A stretch of 64,000 nucleotides of DNA, from NCBI RefSeq assembly GCF_014204515.1, contig NZ_JACHLI010000003.1:124001-188000 (forward strand). The letters run 5' to 3'. The position numbers and the translations under genes are program-made. Position 1 is the stretch's first letter. Each line of letters begins with the position of its first letter. The notes beneath the pieces are model-generated. The model was not told the DNA's origin. It did not search any database and saw nothing but the letters and a program-made list of their open reading frames with translations. Shown one piece after another: positions 16,164 through 25,051 of this stretch. Origin of the DNA: Pseudomonas nitroreducens (GTDB lineage: Bacteria > Pseudomonadota > Gammaproteobacteria > Pseudomonadales > Pseudomonadaceae).

Positions 16164-16502
16164 TCAACGCAGGGAAGTGACCTCCTGGGTCACGCCCCAG
16201 CCATCGAGAATACCGCCCAGTGGCAGCACGACTTCCTCAAGATCGTGCTCGAAATCGCCGATGGCGGCGTGGGTGGCGAACATCACCTTGCTGATCTGCA
16301 GGCTCCAGCCGCCGTCATCGCGGGCTTCGACCTGGGTTCTCAGCGATTCGCCGCGAAACTGCCGGGCAGCTTTGCGGGCGTTCTGTTCATCGGAAAAGAT
16401 GGCGAAAAAATCGATGGGATGAATGCGAGCGAAATCGAAGCCACCTTCCTTCATCCGGCGCAACACGTTGACGCTGATATCCTCCGAGAGGGGCTTTTCC
16501 AT
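16164..16502 (-). CDS. RraB-family ribonuclease E inhibitor
   Basis: A 112-residue acidic protein of the RraB family (MEKPLSEDISVNVLRRMKEG, then FARIHPIDFFAIF and the DDGGWSLQISKVM stretch). RraB binds RNase E and modulates mRNA decay. The ATG at 16502 is preceded by a full AGGAGG eight bases upstream; an in-frame GTG three codons earlier lacks spacing. It is a single gene. The 277 bp between it and the next minus-strand gene show no recognisable signal. Confidence 0.85.
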   Translation of the reverse strand: MEKPLSEDISVNVLRRMKEGGFDFARIHPIDFFAIFSDEQNARKAARQFRGESLRTQVEARDDGGWSLQISKVMFATHAAIGDFEHDLEEVVLPLGGILDGWGVTQEVTSLR

Positions 16503-16779
16503 GGTACGCACCTCCTGTCGAGACGTTCAGAGTGTATTCCCCGCCAACGAACGCACCCTGGGCGGGCGCGTTCCGGGCACTTCAGTGTGCCGCCGGGAAA
16601 CGTCAAATGCCGCAACGTCCCCCGAAATGGTGGCCAACTCCGCCGAACGCGCCGAGCGGCGCAGCGGAATTCCCCGGCCACATCTTCCAGCGTAGCGTCT
16701 GCGCAAGCGCCTTGCCGCTCCTTTGATGCCATGTGCCGCTCGGCGGCGACAGGCGGCAGAGACGCGCAACCCCGCGCCG

Positions 16780-17463
16780 CTAGCCGCCCAGCGCGATGCA
16801 CAGGCCGGTCATGGCCACGCCCAGCGCCATGAAACCCAGCGCACCCGGCCAGGGCGAATCGCCGGCCCAGCGGCTGAGCAGCCAGCCCAGGCCGAACAGC
16901 ATGGTCACGCCGATGCCCTGGGCCAGGCGCAGCGCCAGCAGGTCGTCGGGCACCAGCCACAGCGGCAGGATCAGCGGCAGGGTGATACCGGTGACCAGCA
17001 GCACGATCAACAGCGCCGCCAGCCAGATTTCCGCGCCGCCATGGCGCAGTTCTCCGCAGCCCAGCTCGGAACCCATCAGGCGCTGACGCAGCCGCCAGAC
17101 CTCCTCCGGCTCCAGCACGGCCACCAGGCGCGGCGGCAGGAATTCCTCCAGGCCGTCGCGGAAATCCGTGTCGCTGGAAGTCCGCCGCAGGGCACGCAGG
17201 CGACCGTGCTGGTGCACCCGCTCGACCCGCAGGCGCACCAGCAGCATCAACGCGTCCACCAGGCCCCACGCCAGGTTGCAGCCCAGCGCGGCGACGATCA
17301 GGTCCTGCCGGGTCGCCCCGGTGCTGGCAGCGGAGATCACCGAGATGATGGTCAGGGTCATGATCACCCCGTAGGTCATCTCGCTGATGCGATCGAAGGG
17401 CGAAGTGATGTCCTGCAGCATGCGCTGCCAGGACGATGGCTGGGGTTCCGGGATTGGCTGCAT
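16780..17463 (-). CDS. integral membrane protein, VIT/CCC1-like
   Basis: A 227-residue membrane protein. The segment FDRISEMTYGVIMTLTIISV followed by ATRQDLIVAALGCNLAWGLVDALMLLV is the pattern of the small VIT1/CCC1-like family. A charged cytoplasmic region (about 80-140) separates this from three further spans (LAALLIVLLVTGITLPLIL, GIGVTMLFGLGWLL, GALGFMALGVAMTGLCIALGG). Metal transport is suggested by the family name only. It is 33 bp downstream of the SDR gene in the same direction and may be the last gene of the monooxygenase operon. Confidence 0.7.
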   Translation of the reverse strand: MQPIPEPQPSSWQRMLQDITSPFDRISEMTYGVIMTLTIISVISAASTGATRQDLIVAALGCNLAWGLVDALMLLVRLRVERVHQHGRLRALRRTSSDTDFRDGLEEFLPPRLVAVLEPEEVWRLRQRLMGSELGCGELRHGGAEIWLAALLIVLLVTGITLPLILPLWLVPDDLLALRLAQGIGVTMLFGLGWLLSRWAGDSPWPGALGFMALGVAMTGLCIALGG

Positions 17464-17496
17464 GGGACGGCCTCCTCTGCCGCCCCTGCAGTCTAC

Positions 17497-18258
17497 TCAG
17501 GCGCGGCTGAGCCAGGCCATCACCCAGCGGTTGATCGCCGGCGGCGACAGCTGGCCGGACCAGTACATGGCGCGGAACAGCGCGCCGATCGGCCGGTGCA
17601 CACCGCCGCTGCGGGCCTGGCGCCAGGCCGCGCGGGCGATGTCCTCGGCGACCAGGGTGACGCCCAGGCGGCGCAGCACCGGCGGCTCGAAGGTCTGGCT
17701 GGCGACCATCGGCGTGCGCACGAAGGGCGGCATCAGGTCGGCCACACGGATGCCGTGGGCGCGCCATTCCAGTTCCAGCGCCTCGGTCAGCCCGCGCACG
17801 GCGAACTTCGACGCCGAGTAGCTGGCCATCTGCGGCACGCCATAGAGGCCGGAAGCCGAGCCCATGTTCAGCACCTGCGCGCCGGGCGTGCGCTTGAGGT
17901 AGGGCAACGCGGCATAGCAGCAATTGAGCACGCCCTGCACGTTGATGGCGATGATGCGGTTGTGCTCGGCCAGGCTGATGTCCTCGAAGTGACCGAAGCG
18001 CAGGATGCCGGCGCAATTGAACAGCAGGCGCAGGTGGCCATCGTGGGCCTGGGCGAACTCGCTCACCGCCGCGGCCACCGCCTCGCCGTCGGTGACGTCC
18101 AGCGCGCGCTGCCAGGCGCCATCCAGTTCGGTGGAGAGCGCCGCCAGCGGCTCGGGATTGAGGTCGATCAGACCGACGCGCCAGCCGTTGCGGTGGAACA
18201 GTTTCGCGGTGGCGGCGCCGATGCCGGAGGCCGCCCCGCTGATCAGGATGGTGTTCAT
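17497..18258 (-). CDS. short-chain dehydrogenase/reductase of the monooxygenase cassette
   Basis: A 253-residue classical SDR: NAD(P) motif SGAASGIGAAT (8-18), NCAGIL (81-86), catalytic Ser134, Tyr147 and Lys151 (YSASK). The C-terminal region contains basic and hydrophobic residues. Its ATG overlaps the esterase stop by four bases. In the operon order monooxygenase, esterase, SDR it would oxidise the alcohol released by ester hydrolysis, or supply a ketone. That role is inferred from context. Confidence 0.92.
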   Translation of the reverse strand: MNTILISGAASGIGAATAKLFHRNGWRVGLIDLNPEPLAALSTELDGAWQRALDVTDGEAVAAAVSEFAQAHDGHLRLLFNCAGILRFGHFEDISLAEHNRIIAINVQGVLNCCYAALPYLKRTPGAQVLNMGSASGLYGVPQMASYSASKFAVRGLTEALELEWRAHGIRVADLMPPFVRTPMVASQTFEPPVLRRLGVTLVAEDIARAAWRQARSGGVHRPIGALFRAMYWSGQLSPPAINRWVMAWLSRA

Positions 18259-19217
18259 CGATGCGCTCCTTGCGTCGAAGCGGATTGCAGGTGCTTGGCG
18301 AGGAAATCGGCGACGTCCTGCAGCGCGCGGTCGGCCACGTCCAGCAGCCCGGCATGGGCCTGGAACACATGCCAGCAACCCGGGAAACGCTGCAACTGGA
18401 CGACGTTGCCAGAACGCCGCGCCGCATCGGCGAAGCGCAGGCTGTCGTTGCGTAGCACCTCGTCTTCGCCGACCTGGATCAGCAGCGGCGGCAGTTCGTC
18501 CAGATCGGCGTAGAGCGGCGACAGCCGGGCGTCCGCACGCGGCAGGTCGGGCGGGCAGAACATCTGCATGGCGCTGTCCATCCAGGCGCGGGTGATCAGT
18601 GGATCGCCGGCTGCCGGTGCGTGCAGATACTCAGCGGATAGATCGGTCACCGGTGAGAAGGTCACTAGCGCGCCCGGCGCGGGCAGGCCTTGCGCCCTGG
18701 CCTCCAGCGCCAGCTGCAGGGTCAGGTGGCCACCGGCGGAATCCCCGGCCACGGCGATGGCGTGTGCGGGGATGCCCTTGTCCAGCAGAGCACGGTAAGC
18801 CGCCACGGCGTCCTCACGCTGGGCTGGAAAGCGATGCTCGGGCGCCAATCGATAGTCGATCACCCAGACCTCGGCCTGGCAGAGCCGCGCCAGGTTGGCG
18901 GTGATCGCCCGGTGCGTGGCCGGCGAGCCGATCAGGTAGGCGCCGCCGTGCAGGTAGAGGATCACCCTGCCCTCGCCCCCGCCTTGCGGTCGCCAGACTT
19001 CGGCAGGCACGCCTCCCAGGGTCGTCTGCTCGCGGTGCACGCCACGGGGCGTCAGCGTGGCGGCGGTCAGGCCGCGCAGCAGCGCGCGCTGGGCCTTCAC
19101 CGGCAACTGCGGGCCCATCAGCCCACGGAACAGCAGGTTGAGCACGCCGCGCAGGGTGGCGGTGAGCACTTTTTGCTGGGTCGACAGCGGTACCACGGGT
19201 TCAACGGATGCAGTCAT
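18255..19217 (-). CDS. alpha/beta hydrolase, HSL-type esterase
   Basis: A 320-residue esterase of the hormone-sensitive lipase group: oxyanion motif HGGAYLIG (90-97), nucleophile Ser160 in GDSAGG, acid in VGEDEVLRNDS and histidine in FPGCWHVFQAH. These enzymes hydrolyse esters such as those made by Baeyer-Villiger oxidation. It overlaps the monooxygenase gene by 17 bp upstream and the SDR by 4 bp downstream, so the three are one translationally coupled unit. Confidence 0.94.
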   Translation of the reverse strand: MTASVEPVVPLSTQQKVLTATLRGVLNLLFRGLMGPQLPVKAQRALLRGLTAATLTPRGVHREQTTLGGVPAEVWRPQGGGEGRVILYLHGGAYLIGSPATHRAITANLARLCQAEVWVIDYRLAPEHRFPAQREDAVAAYRALLDKGIPAHAIAVAGDSAGGHLTLQLALEARAQGLPAPGALVTFSPVTDLSAEYLHAPAAGDPLITRAWMDSAMQMFCPPDLPRADARLSPLYADLDELPPLLIQVGEDEVLRNDSLRFADAARRSGNVVQLQRFPGCWHVFQAHAGLLDVADRALQDVADFLAKHLQSASTQGAHR

Positions 19218-20676
19218 AGTCGGCGAACTCCGGCTGACGGGTCTGTTGGCGGTAACGGAAGGTGAAGCCCGGCCAGTTCACGGTGTTGCGGCCACTGGCG
19301 GTCTTGTACCAGCTGCTGCAGCCGCGCTCCCAGATAGTGTGCTGCAAGTCGTGCTGCAGCTGGCGGTTGAAGCCCTGCTGCACCTGCGGCTTGAGGTCCA
19401 GGTATTTAAGACCTTCGCGCTGGATCCGCTGCAGGCAGCCGAGCACGTAGGGGAACTGGCTCTCCAGCATGTAGATGATGGAGTTGTGCCCCAGGTTGGT
19501 GTTCGGCCCGTAGAGGATGAAGAAGTTGGGGAAGCCGCTGACGCTGATGCCCTTGTAGGCCTCGGCGCCGTCGCTCCAGGCCTGGTTCAGCTCGCGCCCG
19601 GCGAGGCCGGTGATGCGCATCGGCGCGAGGAATTCGGTGGCGGCGAAACCGGTGCCATAGATGATGGCGTCTACCGGATGACGCACGCCGTCGCGGGTGA
19701 CGATGGCGTCCTCGGTCACCTCGCTTATACCGCTGTCCACCAGCTTCACGTTGCTGCGCGCCAGCGCCGGGTAGTAGTCGTTGCTGATGAGGATGCGCTT
19801 GCAGCCCATGGGATAGTCCGGCTGCAAGCGAGCACGCAGCTGCGGGTCGCTGATGCTTTTGCGCATGTGCAGGTGGAAGCTGATCCGCATGAATTTCATC
19901 ATCGGCGGGAACACGGTGAAGGCCAGTGCGCGGGCCTCGTGCTGGATGTACTTCAACCCACGGTCCAGGCGCTGCAACCAGGGCAGGCTGGCCTTGATAC
20001 GACGCTCCCAGTCGGCGTAGGGGCGATCCGGCTTGGGAATCACGTAGGCGGCGCTGCGCTGGAACAGCAGCAGCTCGGCCACTTTCGGGGCAATCTGCGG
20101 GACGAACTGGATGGCGCTGGCGCCCGTGCCGACCACCGCCACGCGCTTGCCGTCCAGCGGCGTGGCGTGGTCCCACTGCGCGGAGTGGAAGGCCTTGCCC
20201 TGGAAGCGTTCGATGCCCGGCAGCTTGGGGATCAGCGGGCGGCTGAGTTGTCCCAGCGCGCAGACCAGCGACTGGGCGCGCAGCTCCTCGCCGTCGGCGC
20301 AGGTCACCCGCCACTCACCGACCGCTTCGTCGAAATTCGCCTCACGCACTTCGCAGTTGAAGCGGATGCGTTCGCGCAGGCGGTACTTGTCTGCGCAATG
20401 GCGGGCGTAGTCGAGGATTTCCGTCTGCGGCGCGAACTTGCGCGACCAGTCGGCCTTGGGTTCGAAGGAGAAGGAATACAGGTGCGAAGGCACGTCGCAG
20501 GCGGCGCCCGGATAGACGTTCTCGCGCCAGCAGCCGCCGACCTCGGCGGCCTTTTCGAGGATCAGGAAATCGTGGATGCCGACCTGCTGCAGGCGGATCG
20601 CCAGACCCAGGCCGGCAAAGCCGGCACCGATGATCAGCACGCGCGGGGCGGCCGGTCGACGGGAAGGTGTTGTCAT
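19201..20676 (-). CDS. flavin-binding (Baeyer-Villiger type) monooxygenase
   Basis: A 491-residue FAD/NADPH monooxygenase. FAD Rossmann motif VLIIGAGFAGLGLA (13-26), NADPH motif VAVVGTGASAIQF (179-191), and between them FQGKAFHSAQWD (158-169), which fits the type I Baeyer-Villiger fingerprint FxGxxxHxxxW. Expected reaction: ketone to ester or lactone. First gene of the operon with esterase and SDR; the AraC regulator is divergent, 130 bp away. I recall the same gene set in P. aeruginosa (around PA2096-PA2099). Substrate cannot be deduced. Confidence 0.94.
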   Translation of the reverse strand: MTTPSRRPAAPRVLIIGAGFAGLGLAIRLQQVGIHDFLILEKAAEVGGCWRENVYPGAACDVPSHLYSFSFEPKADWSRKFAPQTEILDYARHCADKYRLRERIRFNCEVREANFDEAVGEWRVTCADGEELRAQSLVCALGQLSRPLIPKLPGIERFQGKAFHSAQWDHATPLDGKRVAVVGTGASAIQFVPQIAPKVAELLLFQRSAAYVIPKPDRPYADWERRIKASLPWLQRLDRGLKYIQHEARALAFTVFPPMMKFMRISFHLHMRKSISDPQLRARLQPDYPMGCKRILISNDYYPALARSNVKLVDSGISEVTEDAIVTRDGVRHPVDAIIYGTGFAATEFLAPMRITGLAGRELNQAWSDGAEAYKGISVSGFPNFFILYGPNTNLGHNSIIYMLESQFPYVLGCLQRIQREGLKYLDLKPQVQQGFNRQLQHDLQHTIWERGCSSWYKTASGRNTVNWPGFTFRYRQQTRQPEFADYDCIR

Positions 20677-20772
20677 TGTTGTGCTCCCGGTTTCGTAGTC
20701 CGCACAGCGGCGGATGACACCATCCTAGTGCGACTTTCTCCTGCGGGTTATGGCATAGTCGGACATAAAATT

Positions 20773-20787
20773 GTGACTTTCGGTCAC
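20773..20787. promoter_or_regulatory. 15-bp inverted repeat in the monooxygenase/AraC divergent promoter
   Basis: GTGAC-TTTCG-GTCAC, 20 bp upstream of the AraC-family start and 97 bp from the monooxygenase start. The arms are perfect but short. It may be an operator; AraC proteins more often use direct repeats, so the assignment is weak. Confidence 0.3.
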
Positions 20788-20806
20788 CCTGCCTTGCGAG
20801 ATTCCG

Positions 20807-21823
20807 ATGCCCGCCACCCCGCCCTGGTCATCCCGGCGCAGCGCCATCAGCGTGCAGCTCATGACCCAGTTCGCCCTCGACCACGGCATGACCCTGGAGC
20901 AGTGCCTGGACGGCACCGGGCTGGACATCGGCGTACTCGCCGACCCTGGCGCGGAGGTCGAGGCCGCCCAGGAGCTGGAGCTGCTGCGCAACATCAACCG
21001 GCACATCGGCCAGCGTCCCGGCATCGGCCTCAAGGCCGGGCTGCGCTACCACCTCAACACCTATGGCATCTGGGGTTTCGCCCTGCTCAGCAGCTCGACC
21101 TTCCTCAGCGCCGCACACCTGGGCCTGCGCTATCTGGACCTGACCTACGCCTTCCACCGCATGACGCTGGAGGAGCACGACGGCGAGGCGCACCTGCTGC
21201 TGGACGACTCGGCGGTGCCCGAAGACCTGCGTGACTTGCTCATCGACCGTGACGGTGGCGGCGTGCTGCGCATCCAGCGCGATCTCACCAACCAGCCACC
21301 GCCGATCCGCCAGGCGCTGTTCCGCCGCGAAGCGCCCGCCGACCTGCAGCCCTACATCGATGAACTGGGGGTGAAGCCGCTGTACGGCCAGGTGGAGAAC
21401 CGCATCATTTTCGACAGCCGTATCCTCGAACTGCCGCTGCCGGGCGCCAACCCGGAGGTGGCGAGGCGTTGCGAGGAACAATGCCGCGCCCTGCTCGCCC
21501 GGCGACAGGTGCGCACCGGGCTGTCCGGGCAGATTCGCGACCGCCTGCTGGGCACGCCGGGACGCCTGCCGGACATGGAGCAACTGGCGGACGAACTGCA
21601 CATGACTTCGCGCACACTACGGCGCCGGCTGGAGAGCGAAGGCAGCAGCTATCGCACCTTGCTGGACGAGGTACGCCAGGCGCTGGCCGAGGAACTGCTG
21701 GCCACCGGGGCGATCCGTCTGGAGGAGATTGCCGAGCGGCTCGGTTATGGCGAGGTGTCGAACTTCATCCACGCCTTCCGCCGCTGGAAAGGCGTCTCGC
21801 CGGGGCGTTTCCGCCGCGGTTGA
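20807..21823 (+). CDS. AraC-family transcriptional regulator
   Basis: A 338-residue regulator with an N-terminal ligand region of the Arabinose_bd type (about 20-210, including GLRYHLNTYGIWGFALLSS) and a C-terminal double helix-turn-helix (about 235-335: LADELHMTSRTLRRRLESEG and IAERLGYGEVSNFIHAFRRW, then GVSPGRFR). Divergent from the monooxygenase operon, it is the obvious activator of that operon; inducer unknown. Confidence 0.93.
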   Translation: MPATPPWSSRRSAISVQLMTQFALDHGMTLEQCLDGTGLDIGVLADPGAEVEAAQELELLRNINRHIGQRPGIGLKAGLRYHLNTYGIWGFALLSSSTFLSAAHLGLRYLDLTYAFHRMTLEEHDGEAHLLLDDSAVPEDLRDLLIDRDGGGVLRIQRDLTNQPPPIRQALFRREAPADLQPYIDELGVKPLYGQVENRIIFDSRILELPLPGANPEVARRCEEQCRALLARRQVRTGLSGQIRDRLLGTPGRLPDMEQLADELHMTSRTLRRRLESEGSSYRTLLDEVRQALAEELLATGAIRLEEIAERLGYGEVSNFIHAFRRWKGVSPGRFRRG

Positions 21824-21842
21824 GCGTTCTGGAAGTGAGCGT

Positions 21843-22628
21843 TCAGAACACCAGCTTGTAGCCGATCATCGCCAGCATCACCGCCAGACACGGCCGCAGG
21901 ATGCCATCCGGGATGCGCCCGGCCAGGTGGCTGCCGACGTAGATGCCCGGCAGCGAGCCGATCAGCAGGTAGCCCAGCAGGCCCCAGTCCATGTTACCCA
22001 TGCTGGCGTGGCCGAGACCGGCGACCAGGGTCAGGGGCACGGCGTGGGCGATCTCGGTGCCCACCAGACGGCGGGTGGCGAGGAACGGATAGAGGATGAA
22101 CAGCGCCACGGTACCCAGCGCGCCGGCGCCGATGGAGGTCAGCGCGACCATGCCGCCGAGGATGGCGCCGGTGATGACGGTCAGGGTGTTCAGCTTCGAG
22201 CCGCTGAAGTGGAAGCTGTCGCCGGCATGGCGCTGGGCGAAGGCCAGCACCTGCTTCTTGAACAGCACGGCCAGCGCGGTGAGCAGCAGGACGACGCCCA
22301 GGGCATTCTTGATCACGGCATTCATGGCCGCGGTGTCGGTGTGCAGGCTGTGCAGGAACAGCAGCGTCAGCGCTGCGGCCGGGACACTGCCCAGGGCCAG
22401 CCAGCCGGTGATGCGCCAGTCGATGTTGTCGTTCTTGCGGTGAACCAGGACGCCGCCGGACTTGGTGATGGCGGCATAGAGCAGGTCGGTCCCCACCGCG
22501 GCAGCGGGGTTGATGCCGAACCAGAGCAGGATCGGCGTCATCAGCGAACCGCCGCCGACACCGGTCATTCCCACGATAAAGCCAACGACAAGACCCGCGA
22601 TTACGAAACCGATATTGCCAACATCCAT
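21843..22628 (-). CDS. TSUP-family membrane exporter (TauE/SafE)
   Basis: A 261-residue membrane protein with about eight spans in two homologous halves, each with a TSUP-type signature (FIVGMTGVGGGSLMTPILL near residue 17 and GMVALTSIGAGALGTVALF near 160). The family exports sulfite, sulfoacetate or other sulfur organic anions. It is convergent with the AraC gene (19 bp between stops) and monocistronic. A palindrome lies in its promoter. Confidence 0.9.
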   Translation of the reverse strand: MDVGNIGFVIAGLVVGFIVGMTGVGGGSLMTPILLWFGINPAAAVGTDLLYAAITKSGGVLVHRKNDNIDWRITGWLALGSVPAAALTLLFLHSLHTDTAAMNAVIKNALGVVLLLTALAVLFKKQVLAFAQRHAGDSFHFSGSKLNTLTVITGAILGGMVALTSIGAGALGTVALFILYPFLATRRLVGTEIAHAVPLTLVAGLGHASMGNMDWGLLGYLLIGSLPGIYVGSHLAGRIPDGILRPCLAVMLAMIGYKLVF

Positions 22629-22703
22629 CTACGCGTCCTGACTGGCGAAACTGATCACCTCGTGGTGTGGCGGCGAGGATAACCAGTTTTCTTATAATCC
22701 ATT

Positions 22704-22718
22704 AGACCGATATGGTCT
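22704..22718. promoter_or_regulatory. candidate operator upstream of the TSUP gene
   Basis: AGACC-GATAT-GGTCT, a perfect 5-bp inverted repeat with a 5-base centre, lies in an AT-rich promoter stretch about 76 bp upstream of the TSUP start. TATAAG, a possible -10, is on the minus strand just downstream of it. A repressor site is plausible; regulator unknown. Confidence 0.4.
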
Positions 22719-22819
22719 TAATTTATAACTGCATTCTACAGCTCGCCGCCCGCGGAATATTGATCCGAATCCTCCCTTGGCGCAGGTCGGTACAGGTCTC
22801 AAGTCCTTCCGGCATAACG

Positions 22820-22846
22820 AAAAAGGGGCCCGAAGGCCCCTTTTCG
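22820..22846 (-). terminator. rho-independent terminator of the LtaS-like gene
   Basis: Read on the minus strand: GGGGCC, loop TTCG, GGCCCC, then TTTTT. The stable UUCG tetraloop and T-run make this a strong terminator 13 bp beyond the stop codon. Confidence 0.9.
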
Positions 22847-22858
22847 CTGATCACGCGA

Positions 22859-24934
22859 TCACTTCACATCAGGCTTGCCGTCGACCACACCGGTCTTGTT
22901 GTCCAGCAGCGCCTGGGTTGCGGTCTGGATGAAGGATTCCAGACGGCCCTTCATCTCCGCCTGCTCAGGCGTGTTGTCGATGCGGGTCACGCCGAAGTCC
23001 TTGCCCAGCTTGTAGTCGTAGACACGGATATCGCCTTCCTTGGGCTTGATCAGGATGCGATTGCCGTAGACCAGCGCCACGTCCTGGCCGCTGCCCGAGG
23101 GCTTGATCATGCCGAAGCCCTTGTCGCCTTCGGGCAGGTTCAGCAGGTCGCGACCCCAGCACTGGTGGCGCGCTTCGCCGCCCAGGCGACCCATGATGGT
23201 CGGCACGATGTCGATCTGGGTGCCGACGGTATCGCGGGTTGCACCGAACTTCTCCTGGATGCCGGGCGCGATGACCAGCAGCGGCACGTTGAAGCGGAAC
23301 AGGTCCATCTCGGTCAGCTGCTCGGGGGTACCGAAGCCATGATCGCCGACGACCACGAAGATGGTGTCCTTGTAGTACGGCGATTTCTTGGCCTTCTCGA
23401 AGAACTGCCCCAGCGACCAGTCGGAGTAGCGCATCGCGGTCAGGTGCTCGTCCAGGCTGCCGTAACCGGTGACCTTGTCGACCGGCAGATCCTTGGGCAG
23501 TGCGTAGGGCACGTGGTTGGACAGGGTCTGCAGCAGGGCATAGAACGGCTTGCCGGTGGCTTCGAGCTTGTCCAGTTCTTCGTTGCCGCGGGCGAACATG
23601 TCCTGGTCGGACACGCCCCAGGTCGGGTCGGAGAACACCGGATTGACGAAGTCGTTGCGGCCGATGAAGGTGGTCATGCTCTGGTTGGCGAAGAAGCCGG
23701 ACTGGTTATCCCAGGCGAAGTCGCCGTTGTAGACGTAGACGTCCTCGAACTGGCGCGCCGACAGCAGCTGCGGCAGGCCGGAGAACTTGTGGCCACCCTC
23801 GGGCGTCTGCATCAGGTATTCGAAGCCCGGCAGGTTGGGGAAGCACGCCATGGTGGCGAACATGCCCTGGTGGGTGTGGGTGCCGTTGGAGAAGTACTGG
23901 GTGAACAGCAGCCCTTCCTTGGACAGTTTGTCGAAGTTCGGCGTGATGTTGCCCGGAGCGCCCAGGGCGCCGACATAGTGGCCGGCGAAGCTTTCCATCA
24001 GGATCACCACGACGTTCTTCACCGGCAGGGTGCCATCGGCCGGCGGCGTGTAGTCGCGGCGGATCGGCGCGTCGTCGGCGTCGACCAGCTTGTCGTCGGG
24101 CATCACCAGCATCTTGCGCACGGTGGCCAGGGCCTGGTCCTTGGGCAGGGTCGACTTCCAGATATTGTCGCGGTCTTCGGAGAAGCGGCTCTCGGCGGCC
24201 TTGATCAGGCTCAGGGTGCCGTTCAGACCCAGCTGGTTGGCGAACTGCGAATCCGTGGTGAAGGCATCGCCCCAGCGCAGCGGCGGGCCCTGGCGCAGGG
24301 TGCCGCGGGCAGCGACGACGCACAGCACGATCATCACCAGCAGCACGGCCACACGCACATACCAGGCGGCCGCCGCCTGGCCGCTGGCGGCCGGGCGGGT
24401 GGCGCGGTCGATGCCGCGGAACACCAGGTACAGCAGCCAGGTGGCGAATGCCCACGCCAGCAGGTAGCGAACCACCGGGTAGCCGTACCAGATCATGCTC
24501 ATGACCGTCTTCGGGTCTTCGGACATGTACTGGAACACCAGGCTGTTCAGGCGCTGGTGGAATTCCCGGTAGAAGTCCATCTCCAGCACGCCGAGGAACA
24601 GCGTCAGACTGGCCGCGAGGGTCAGCCAGGCCTTCCACAGCCAGCGCCAGCCCATGGCACGCACGCTGGCAATGGCGAACACCAGCGGCGCGACGATGTA
24701 GACCACGGCGCGGATGTCGAAGCGCATGCCGGTAAGGAAGGCTTCGACGAAGGTGGAGGCCGGCGTGGTGCCGATCAGCTCGCGGTTATAGATGAACAGC
24801 GCCAGGCGCAGCAGGGAATACATCACCATCAGCGCGACGACGCTGAGCGCGGTGAACGCCAGGTGGCTGGACACGGTGGGCCGCGTGAGGCTCGCACCGG
24901 TCTGGCGGTTGTTCAGGACTTCTGATTGGCCCAT
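22859..24934 (-). CDS. LtaS/MdoB-like membrane phospho-group transferase (alkaline phosphatase superfamily)
   Basis: A 691-residue protein. The N-terminal third has about five membrane spans (for example TALSVVALMVMYSLLRLALF). The periplasmic catalytic domain has the LtaS metal and nucleophile sites: VVVILMESFAG (Glu), SNGTHTHQGMFATM (candidate Thr nucleophile), and FVVVGDHGF (Asp-His). The family moves phosphoglycerol or phosphoethanolamine from phospholipid to glycans, glucans or lipid A. Pseudomonas has no teichoic acid, so the acceptor is probably a periplasmic glucan or LPS; not proven. Start 24934 chosen because upstream residues are non-conserved. A PmrA-box-like repeat sits in the promoter. 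I recall the orthologue as PA1689. Confidence 0.88.
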   Translation of the reverse strand: MGQSEVLNNRQTGASLTRPTVSSHLAFTALSVVALMVMYSLLRLALFIYNRELIGTTPASTFVEAFLTGMRFDIRAVVYIVAPLVFAIASVRAMGWRWLWKAWLTLAASLTLFLGVLEMDFYREFHQRLNSLVFQYMSEDPKTVMSMIWYGYPVVRYLLAWAFATWLLYLVFRGIDRATRPAASGQAAAAWYVRVAVLLVMIVLCVVAARGTLRQGPPLRWGDAFTTDSQFANQLGLNGTLSLIKAAESRFSEDRDNIWKSTLPKDQALATVRKMLVMPDDKLVDADDAPIRRDYTPPADGTLPVKNVVVILMESFAGHYVGALGAPGNITPNFDKLSKEGLLFTQYFSNGTHTHQGMFATMACFPNLPGFEYLMQTPEGGHKFSGLPQLLSARQFEDVYVYNGDFAWDNQSGFFANQSMTTFIGRNDFVNPVFSDPTWGVSDQDMFARGNEELDKLEATGKPFYALLQTLSNHVPYALPKDLPVDKVTGYGSLDEHLTAMRYSDWSLGQFFEKAKKSPYYKDTIFVVVGDHGFGTPEQLTEMDLFRFNVPLLVIAPGIQEKFGATRDTVGTQIDIVPTIMGRLGGEARHQCWGRDLLNLPEGDKGFGMIKPSGSGQDVALVYGNRILIKPKEGDIRVYDYKLGKDFGVTRIDNTPEQAEMKGRLESFIQTATQALLDNKTGVVDGKPDVK

Positions 24935-25051
24935 TTCTTGGTTCCGTTGTGAACGTTCGGGTTCGAGGGCGCATCGCCATGGCGGGCAGCAAGGAGTGCC
25001 CGCGCGAGCGCGAAAGGCTGCGGCATTACACCGCAAAAGCAGCGGCGACGC

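Noticed and set aside
22712..24925. Plus-strand open frame of over 700 codons opposite the LtaS-like gene
   Set aside because: It mirrors the real gene on the other strand; no signal, motif or ribosome site supports it.
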